Positions 1 to 5,438 of a DNA stretch of 9,509 nucleotides are shown piece after piece (position 1 is the first letter of the stretch; every line of letters starts with the position of its first letter). Under the pieces are notes generated by a model. That model did not search any database, was not told where the DNA came from, and saw only the letters and a list, made by a program, of their open reading frames with translations. The position numbers and the translations under genes are program-made. This DNA is from JAGOTP01 sp964359565 (GTDB lineage Bacteria > Patescibacteriota > Patescibacteriia > 2-12-FULL-60-25): NCBI GenBank assembly GCA_964359565.1, contig CAYHTN010000047.1:1-9509 (forward strand), written 5' to 3'.

Positions 1-458
1 GCGGGATGGTCCATCATCTTCAAGGAGGATTTCGAGATGAATCTATTTTTGTGACGAATGGTGATGAATTGAAGGGTTTCGATCTTTCTCTCCTGGCGCA
101 GGCACATCTGGAAGGGCGGTATGGAGCGACGCTCGGACTCACGCGTGTGTCCAATCCGCAGGACTATGAGGTTGCACAAGTTGAAGGAACAAAAATTGCG
201 CGTTTTATCATGCGCTCTCCAAATCCTGTCAGCGATCTCGCCCATGCGGGGTTGTACGCGTTAGATACGGCGGCGGTCAAACATTTTCCTCGTGAAAAAA
301 CATTTCTCATGTTTGAAAAAGATTTTTTCCCTCAAAAATGCGACGAAGGTAAGCTTGGTGGCGTGCATCTTCCGGGCCCTTGGTACGATTGTGGAACGAT
401 CGAGCGTTGGGAACGAGCGATTCAAGAATGGCGGGAGCCGCTCGACAGGAGCGCATAA
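1..458 (+). CDS. Sugar-phosphate nucleotidyltransferase, C-terminal part (5' end outside window)
   Basis: This is the C-terminal portion of a GT-A-fold nucleotidyltransferase of the kind that makes NDP-sugars from a sugar-1-phosphate and an NTP (glucose-1-phosphate thymidylyltransferase or mannose-1-phosphate guanylyltransferase relatives). Counting from the ATG at base 6, residues 17-21 read TNGDE. This matches the family's NGD segment, whose Asp binds the catalytic metal, and it is followed by FDLSLL and a His as in the family. Residues 126-131 read WYDCGT, the C-terminal metal-binding W-x-D-x-G-T motif, followed by a helix (IERWERAIQEWR). The family is usually about 230 residues or more and starts with a GG-x-GTRL loop. 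That N-terminal half is absent here, so the ATG at 6 is internal and the frame is open to base 3. The substrate cannot be told. It would serve cell-surface glycan synthesis and lies 9 bases upstream of lepB. Confidence 0.85.
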   Translation, partial: GMVHHLQGGFRDESIFVTNGDELKGFDLSLLAQAHLEGRYGATLGLTRVSNPQDYEVAQVEGTKIARFIMRSPNPVSDLAHAGLYALDTAAVKHFPREKTFLMFEKDFFPQKCDEGKLGGVHLPGPWYDCGTIERWERAIQEWREPLDRSA

Positions 459-467
459 TCCGCTACA

Positions 468-1082
468 ATGGCCCGTATGACTTCTCCCTCCTCTTTGCCC
501 GTTCCTGAAGCGCAAAAACCAACTCGTGCGACCGCTGTTCGTTTCTTGTTCGAGCTCATTCAGGTCTTGGCGATTTCTTTGGTCATCATCATCCCGATTC
601 GCTACTTCTTGATTCAGCCATTTTATGTCCGGGGGGCGAGCATGGAGCCCAATTTCTTTGACCACGAATATTTAATCATCGACGAAATTAGCTATCGGTT
701 CAAAGATCCCCTGCGAGGCGATATTGTCGTTTTTAAATACCCAAAAGACCCCAGTCAGTATTTCATTAAACGGGTGATTGGTCTTCCGGGAGATACGGTC
801 GAGATCGTTGATGGCAAGGTACGAATTTATAACCAAGAGCATCCAAACGGGACGCCCCTGGACGAAACGGGATATCTCGATCAAGATCGCACCATTCCCA
901 ATCGGACCGTCACTCTCAAGGTGGAGGAGTACTTTTTGATGGGAGATAATCGTGCAGCGAGTTTAGACTCACGGATCTTTGGTGCCGTTGATCGATCGTA
1001 TATCGTTGGCAAGGTCTTCTTGCGTGGCTATCCGGTTGACCGTTGGAAGGTATTTTCTCCTCCGACCTACCCTAACCTCTAA
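468..1082 (+). CDS. lepB: Signal peptidase I
   Basis: Membrane-bound Ser/Lys protease (S26 family) that removes signal peptides from secreted proteins on the outer face of the cytoplasmic membrane. The 204-residue protein has a short hydrophilic N-terminus, one membrane helix (about residues 26-49) and an external catalytic domain. The nucleophile is Ser58 in GASMEP, and the general base is Lys101 in FIKRVIGLPGD. The conserved structural box is at 159-172 (GDNRAASLDSRIFG), where the usual WG is FG. Length and single-helix topology resemble the compact Gram-positive type. The start at 468 is preceded by AGGAG at 447-451, with a long 16-base spacer inside the end of the upstream gene. The second Met (base 477) is a possible alternative start. 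It probably shares a transcript with the nucleotidyltransferase and hisS. The two large exported proteins further down have predicted signal peptides and are plausible substrates. Confidence 0.95.
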   Translation: MARMTSPSSLPVPEAQKPTRATAVRFLFELIQVLAISLVIIIPIRYFLIQPFYVRGASMEPNFFDHEYLIIDEISYRFKDPLRGDIVVFKYPKDPSQYFIKRVIGLPGDTVEIVDGKVRIYNQEHPNGTPLDETGYLDQDRTIPNRTVTLKVEEYFLMGDNRAASLDSRIFGAVDRSYIVGKVFLRGYPVDRWKVFSPPTYPNL

Positions 1083-1100
1083 TTTACTCCTTCTTCTGCT

Positions 1101-2582
1101 ATGCCCTCGTCTAAACCCAAGTCTGATGCTCCTAAAAAAGTTCCAGCAGAACCAAAGGTCGTCGCGGAGTCTGCTCTAGCTGCTTCCAAGAAAGCACCTC
1201 AACCGATGCAGCTGATTCGCGGCATGCGCGACATTTTGCCCGTTGATCAGCCACATTGGCAGCGCGTCTATGATGCCTTCAATCGGATTGCCGAAGCGTA
1301 TGGCTTTGATCGTATCGATACGCCTTTTGTCGAAGAAACAAATCTCTTTGTCCGAGGAGTGGGGAAGGCGACGGATATCGTCGAAAAAGAACTGTTCAGC
1401 TGGGAAACGCCAGGGGGAGAGCATATTTCACTTCGCCCCGAAGGCACGGCTTCGGTGGTTCGTGCCTATATCCAACATGGGATGTTGAATCAACCTCAGC
1501 CGGTCAAACTTTGGTATGCGGGCCCCATGTTTCGTTACGAACGCCCTCAAGCCGGACGTTTTCGTCAACATTTTCAAGGAGGGTTTGAGTGTATCGGTGA
1601 ATCGGATGCCATCATTGACGCGCAACTCATTATCATCTCTTGGAATATTTTAAAAGAATTAGGTTTAGATCCGGTGGTCCGCATCAACTCACTCGGCTCA
1701 CCTGAATCTCGCAATAACTATAAGAATGCGCTGGTGGCGTACTTCCGTTCGAAGCGGAATGCGTTATCAGAAGACGATAAAAAGCGGTTGTTAAAAAACC
1801 CATTGCGTTTGCTGGATTCAAAGGACCCGGCAATTCAGGAGTTAAAAGCCGAGGCTCCACAAATTGTTGATTGGTTGGATGAAGAATCCAAAGGGCACTT
1901 CATGCGTGTACTCGAGTATCTTGATGAAGTAGGTGTGCCATATCAGCTCGACCCGTATCTTGTCCGTGGATTAGATTATTATACGAAGACGGTCTTCGAA
2001 TGGTACGCCTCGAGCGAAGATCAAGAGCTTGCCCAATCTGCTTTGGGGGGCGGTGGTCGTTATGACGGATTGGTTGAACAGCTCGGTGGTCGTCCGACCC
2101 CTTCGGCTGGATTCGGTCTCGGACTTGACCGCATCATCTCTCGTTTGAAAGAGCAAGAACAACAAGGTCAGGTTCAGGTTCCTATGAAGCGCATCCATGT
2201 CTTTTTGGCCCAGCTTGGAGATATGGGGCGTAAACGTGCGTTGTCATTGTTTGAAGAATTTCGGAAAGAAGGACTTGCGGTCGGTGAAGGATTTGCGAAA
2301 ACGCAACTCAAAGCTCAGATGGAGCTTGCAAACCGGCGTCATGCGCGTTGGACGATTCTCGTCGGTCAAAAAGAGGTCTTAGAAGGGACCGCGATTCTTC
2401 GTGATATGGATTCGGGGACACAAGAAATCATCGATGCGAAGAAGGCTGTTCATGAAATCAAGAAGCGTTTGGCGGGTCTGAAAGAAATGGGGGTGTCCGT
2501 AGATGATATGCCGGCCACGTCAGGCTGGATGCCAAACCCGGTTGAAGAGGGGGCCGCCGATAAAAAAACAAGGTCAACCTAA
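1101..2582 (+). CDS. hisS: Histidyl-tRNA synthetase with N-terminal basic extension
   Basis: Class II aminoacyl-tRNA synthetase that charges tRNA-His with histidine in the cytoplasm. Core motifs are clear. RGMRDILP lies near residue 40. Motif 2 spans about residues 143-166 (MFRYERPQAGRFRQ). The first HisRS-specific motif is RGLDYYTKTVFE from Arg289, the second is GGGGRYDGL at about 316-324, and motif 3 reads GFGLGLDR, with Asp where Glu is more usual. A C-terminal anticodon-binding domain follows from about residue 360. At 493 residues it is longer than the roughly 420-residue E. coli enzyme. Residues 1-35 are a Lys/Pro/Ala-rich, probably disordered extension, and about 30 residues extend the C-terminus. 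An in-frame ATG at 1206 (Met36) would give the normal N-terminus, so the start is uncertain. Neither start has a convincing SD; the leader before 1101 is pyrimidine-rich. Motif 2 has HFQ where FHQ is common. An intrinsic terminator follows directly. Confidence 0.96.
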   Translation: MPSSKPKSDAPKKVPAEPKVVAESALAASKKAPQPMQLIRGMRDILPVDQPHWQRVYDAFNRIAEAYGFDRIDTPFVEETNLFVRGVGKATDIVEKELFSWETPGGEHISLRPEGTASVVRAYIQHGMLNQPQPVKLWYAGPMFRYERPQAGRFRQHFQGGFECIGESDAIIDAQLIIISWNILKELGLDPVVRINSLGSPESRNNYKNALVAYFRSKRNALSEDDKKRLLKNPLRLLDSKDPAIQELKAEAPQIVDWLDEESKGHFMRVLEYLDEVGVPYQLDPYLVRGLDYYTKTVFEWYASSEDQELAQSALGGGGRYDGLVEQLGGRPTPSAGFGLGLDRIISRLKEQEQQGQVQVPMKRIHVFLAQLGDMGRKRALSLFEEFRKEGLAVGEGFAKTQLKAQMELANRRHARWTILVGQKEVLEGTAILRDMDSGTQEIIDAKKAVHEIKKRLAGLKEMGVSVDDMPATSGWMPNPVEEGAADKKTRST

Positions 2583-2586
2583 GCTC

Positions 2587-2600
2587 TAGATATATATCTA
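2587..2600. repeat. 14-bp perfect AT-rich palindrome
   Basis: TAGATATATATCTA is identical to its own reverse complement. It sits 5 bases after the hisS stop and just before the A-tract of the terminator. It could be a protein-binding site or simply AT-rich spacer. Nothing in the sequence decides between these. Confidence 0.4.
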
Positions 2601-2601
2601 A

Positions 2602-2641
2602 AAAAAGCCCCCCTGTCCGTGTAGGACGGGGGGCTTTTGTT
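2602..2641 (+). terminator. Intrinsic terminator after hisS
   Basis: The left arm AGCCCCCCTGTCC (2606-2618) pairs with GGACGGGGGGCT (2624-2635) around the loop GTGTA, with a single bulged T at 2614. The stem is extended by A:T pairs (2603-2605 with 2636-2638) and followed by a T-rich tract broken by G residues (TTTTGTTGTTATTT). This is a strong rho-independent terminator that separates the lepB-hisS unit from rpsU. The A-tract on the other side makes it potentially bidirectional, though no convergent gene is seen. Confidence 0.93.
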
Positions 2642-2664
2642 GTTATTTCAGAGGAAAAAGTGGA

Positions 2665-2693
2665 TTGACGCTCGTTTCCAATTCGGATATTAT
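2665..2693 (+). promoter_or_regulatory. Sigma-70-type promoter for rpsU unit
   Basis: A -35 hexamer TTGACG (2665-2670) and a -10 hexamer TATTAT (2688-2693) are separated by exactly 17 bases. Each is one mismatch from consensus. Transcription would start near base 2700, about 55 bases before rpsU. It lies just after the hisS terminator, as expected for the head of a new transcription unit. Call made by eye from the hexamers and spacing. Confidence 0.8.
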
Positions 2694-2701
2694 AGGCGCA
2701 A

Positions 2702-2725
2702 CACCCCTACCGCTAGGTAAGGGTG
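2702..2725 (+). promoter_or_regulatory. 5'-leader hairpin of rpsU mRNA
   Basis: CACCCCTACC (2702-2711) pairs with GGTAAGGGTG (2716-2725) around the four-base loop GCTA. This gives nine of ten possible pairs, with one C/A mismatch in the middle. It begins within a few bases of the predicted transcription start and no T-tract follows, so it is not a terminator. It may protect the 5' end of the mRNA or be a binding site for regulation of rpsU, as many ribosomal-protein operons are autoregulated through leader structures. The function is inferred. Confidence 0.6.
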
Positions 2726-2738
2726 ATTCCCACATAGA

Positions 2739-2744
2739 AAGGAG
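2739..2744 (+). promoter_or_regulatory. Ribosome binding site of rpsU
   Basis: AAGGAG lies 11 bases before the rpsU ATG. It is the only clear SD at a sensible distance from a start in this window. The starts at 1101, 3043, 3513 and 5435 have none, and that at 468 has one with a long spacer. Confidence 0.8.
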
Positions 2745-2755
2745 AGTGTATTATC

Positions 2756-3004
2756 ATGGCAGAAGTCAAACGAAAGAAAGGTGAGACCTTCGATGCGTTA
2801 TTGCGTCGTTTTCAGCGTCGTCACCAAGAAAGTGGTCGTACGATTGAAGTCAAACGCCGTCGCTTTCATGCGAAAGCCGAGAACAGCAATCGTCGCCGTG
2901 AAAGCGCGCTCTACCGTATTACGAAAAAAGATAAGTACGAGTATCTCGTTAAAACCGGTCAGATGCAGGAAGACGCCAAACGTAAGCCCGTGCGTCGTCC
3001 GTAG
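2756..3004 (+). CDS. rpsU: 30S ribosomal protein bS21
   Basis: Small basic protein of the 30S subunit, located near the 3' end of 16S rRNA and the anti-SD, and involved in translation initiation. The 82-residue product has the family pattern: FDALLRRFQRRHQ at about residues 12-24, then a short link and IEVKRRRFHAKAE at about 30-42, then an Arg/Lys-rich helix. It is longer than the roughly 58-71 residues common in other bacteria. The added C-terminus (from about YRITKKDKYEYL) is charged and ends in a basic tail, RKPVRRP. The start is fixed by the AAGGAG upstream. Two tandem TAG stops end the gene (3002-3007). The gene heads a transcription unit with its own promoter and leader hairpin. The next gene is yqeY, a pairing also known in Bacillus and other bacteria. 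Confidence 0.93.
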   Translation: MAEVKRKKGETFDALLRRFQRRHQESGRTIEVKRRRFHAKAENSNRRRESALYRITKKDKYEYLVKTGQMQEDAKRKPVRRP

Positions 3005-3042
3005 TAGACCCTTTTCCGAGCCCTCTTATCTGAACGTGCCCC

Positions 3043-3483
3043 ATGTCTATTCTTGTACGTATTGACGCGGATTTCAAAGATGCCATGAAGTCGAAAGACG
3101 AGCTCGCGCTTTCTGTCTTACGTCTCGTGCGCACCGCGCTCAAAAATAAACAGATTGACCTTGGTCGTGAACTGTCCGAAGAAGACACGCTGGCCGTGCT
3201 TCGTACGATGATCAAGCAATATCAAGATGCGGTCTCCGACTTTGCGAACGCAGGTCGTCAAGATCTCGTCGATCGTCAGCAGCGCGAAATCGATCTCATC
3301 GCTCGTTACTTGCCCCCGCCTCTTGCCCGTGAAGAGCTTGAACGTATCGTTCACGATGCGATCAAGACTTCTGGTGCGACCGAAATTGGAAAGGCGATGG
3401 GAATGGTGATGAAGGCGGTGAACGGGCAGGCGGACGGCAAAGATGTCCGAGCCATTGTTGAAAAGTACTTCGGGCATTCATAA
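3043..3483 (+). CDS. yqeY: YqeY/GatB-tail family protein
   Basis: This 146-residue protein has the typical length of the YqeY family, an all-helical fold related to the C-terminal tail domain of the GatB subunit of the amidotransferase that corrects mischarged tRNA. Recognisable family features are the N-terminal DFKDAMKSKDELALSVLR (about residues 10-27), the segment ARYLPPPL (about 87-94, family IxxYLPxxL), and the C-terminal GKAMGMVMKAVNGQADGKDV. The biochemical role of stand-alone YqeY is not settled; a link to tRNA or translation is inferred from the GatB similarity and the rpsU neighbour. The start agrees with family N-termini although no SD precedes it. It follows rpsU by 38 bases and precedes the pilin-hairpin gene by 29 bases with no terminator, so co-transcription in both directions is likely. 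Confidence 0.92.
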   Translation: MSILVRIDADFKDAMKSKDELALSVLRLVRTALKNKQIDLGRELSEEDTLAVLRTMIKQYQDAVSDFANAGRQDLVDRQQREIDLIARYLPPPLAREELERIVHDAIKTSGATEIGKAMGMVMKAVNGQADGKDVRAIVEKYFGHS

Positions 3484-3512
3484 TTCATTTTAGGTCAGAA
3501 TCTTTCTTTCCC

Positions 3513-5438
3513 ATGCTTGAGAAAGGTTCACGGAACGCAACTGCAAAATTACGAATAGGGACTCTATTCGCGTCTTTTGCTGTTGTGTTTTCGTTTCTGG
3601 GTGTAGGCCTTGCCTTTGGCCCAGACGCCGTTGCACAAACGGCCGGGAATGCGACTCAGAATCTTGATGCTGTCGGCTCTGCCGCGGGTTTTTCAGCGAC
3701 CGCAACAGACCTCCCTACAATCATTGGACGGATTATTTACGTCTTTTTAGGAGCGATCGGCATCGTGCTCCTTGGTCTCATTTTATTTGCCGGCTATTTG
3801 TGGATGACGGCGGCTGGAGACGAAAAACAAGTGCAATCTGCCAAAGACCGCATTCGTAATGCGGTTATTGGGCTTGTTATTATCGCTTCCTCATTTGCCA
3901 TTGTGAGTTTTATCATGTCGCAACTTACCGGAAGCGGGATGCTTGGTGGGCTTGATGGTTCCGGTGGCGGATCGGGAATTATCTCAGGCTTTCCTGGTTC
4001 GGCTGGCTCGCTTGGCAATGGCCGCATCCGTGATGTGAGTCCGTTGCCCGGCAGTCGAGGCGTGCCACGAAATACCGGGATCATGATTACCTTTACCGAA
4101 CCAGTCCGCATCAATTCGTTTGTTCAGGGATACGACGATCATGGTACGCCCGCAGATTTAACAGATGATACGGCGAGCGGTACGACGATTGGTTTAAATC
4201 CGGCCACGATCAAGATTTATCCGACTGCGGATGGGCCTTCGCGTGCGCTCACATCTGAACAGGTGCGTGTACGCTTTACCTCTGATCGTCAAACATTTGT
4301 TTTCAAACCCGTTGAACCGCTCGGGAGTGCCGTCAGACCGATGGACTACACCGTCGAACTTGTCGGTGGTACGCGCGGGGCATTGCTCGAAACATGTCCT
4401 CCTGAACGTCGTGAATGTCCAGTCTTTGAAGGCTCGCATTCTTCTGGATATCGATGGCAGTTTCAGCTTTCTACGACTATTGATCTCACCCCCCCTCGCG
4501 TGATGAGTACCATACCGGTCTCTGCGTCTTCGTATGCCCCGAATGTGATCGTTCAATATAATTTCGACGAAGCGATTGATCCGACTAGTGTGAATGCTGC
4601 AAATTTAGGGATTAATGCACGTAATAGTGGGGGTCTCGTCACGCGTCCCGTGGGACGGTACTCGATCACGAATGGATATACTACCGTTGAGTTTGTCACG
4701 AATGTGAGTTGCGGTATCAATTCGTGCGGACGTCAGGTCTTCTGCTTGCCTGCGAGTTCGACCATCAACGTGATCGCTCGTGCGGCGACGCTCTCGACCA
4801 TTCCACCTCAAGCAGCGATTGTTCGTGGTCTTTTTGATGGCATTGTCGACGCGGCATGGAATTCTCTTGACGGAAATGCAAACGGAACCGGTGAAGGACC
4901 TGGACGTGATGATTACGCCATTACCTTTACGACGACGGATCGCCCCAATCTTTCCGCTCCGATCATTCGACAGATTACCCCAGGTCCGAATACGGGAAGC
5001 ATTCCACCCGATCAACAGCCAACGGCGAGATTTGATAGTATTTTACAAGCCTCAACCATTGTTACTCAGAACGTAAAGATCCTGACGAATGAGGCAGATC
5101 CGGATGTCTTTTGGTGGGTTCCTCGAGTTGAGACACTGACAGGGGATGGCCGTTTGGCAACGCCTGGCGCCATCCCTGCCGCAAGTCGAATCACGATCCC
5201 ACACCGTATTTATATGGCTACTTCGTCTCGAACCTTCGTGCCAGAGTATTATCCTTCGGTGTATTCGGGCGTGCAGAATCTCTACCAAAACTGCTTTAAC
5301 CCGGCGAGTTCAAATAATGCGACGGATGCGGCGCAGACCTGCGCTGGTTCTCCGAACTGTTGCGCGGATGTCTCGGGGGCTCCACGGATGGTCCCAAGTT
5401 CCGCGGCGTGCGCTTATCCTGTTACTACACGGCCATGA
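3513..5438 (+). CDS. Exported T4SS-pilin-hairpin protein with Ig-like (Big_5) domains
   Basis: 641-residue surface protein. Residues 1-41 form a signal peptide with a basic n-region, a hydrophobic core from about 15 to 35, and a likely cleavage site AVA|QT. Two membrane helices follow (about 70-98 and 117-136). Their loop, MTAAGDEKQVQSAKDRIRN, contains the TAxGDEKxV...AKxxIRN pattern of the VirB2/TrbC-like 'T4SS pilin' family. The positively charged loop predicts cytoplasmic placement, with both flanks outside. A Gly/Ser-rich linker (140-168) leads to three domains resembling the SbsA-type Ig-like fold (Big_5): about 170-322, 326-475 (TPPRV...YNFDEAIDPTSVN) and 483-641 (less regular). Cys occurs in pairs and clusters (295/302, 400/405/411, 594-633), suggesting extracellular disulfides. 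There is no SD; the leader TTCTTTCCC is pyrimidine-rich. Its TGA stop overlaps the next start. I infer a surface anchor or adhesin; a true conjugation role is unproven, as no T4SS ATPase genes are in view. Confidence 0.85.
   Translation: MLEKGSRNATAKLRIGTLFASFAVVFSFLGVGLAFGPDAVAQTAGNATQNLDAVGSAAGFSATATDLPTIIGRIIYVFLGAIGIVLLGLILFAGYLWMTAAGDEKQVQSAKDRIRNAVIGLVIIASSFAIVSFIMSQLTGSGMLGGLDGSGGGSGIISGFPGSAGSLGNGRIRDVSPLPGSRGVPRNTGIMITFTEPVRINSFVQGYDDHGTPADLTDDTASGTTIGLNPATIKIYPTADGPSRALTSEQVRVRFTSDRQTFVFKPVEPLGSAVRPMDYTVELVGGTRGALLETCPPERRECPVFEGSHSSGYRWQFQLSTTIDLTPPRVMSTIPVSASSYAPNVIVQYNFDEAIDPTSVNAANLGINARNSGGLVTRPVGRYSITNGYTTVEFVTNVSCGINSCGRQVFCLPASSTINVIARAATLSTIPPQAAIVRGLFDGIVDAAWNSLDGNANGTGEGPGRDDYAITFTTTDRPNLSAPIIRQITPGPNTGSIPPDQQPTARFDSILQASTIVTQNVKILTNEADPDVFWWVPRVETLTGDGRLATPGAIPAASRITIPHRIYMATSSRTFVPEYYPSVYSGVQNLYQNCFNPASSNNATDAAQTCAGSPNCCADVSGAPRMVPSSAACAYPVTTRP

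Noticed and set aside
261..665. Minus-strand open frame of 134 codons spanning the nucleotidyltransferase and lepB
   Set aside because: It lies opposite two genes with clear catalytic motifs, has no recognisable domain and no start signal. It is a shadow of the real frames.
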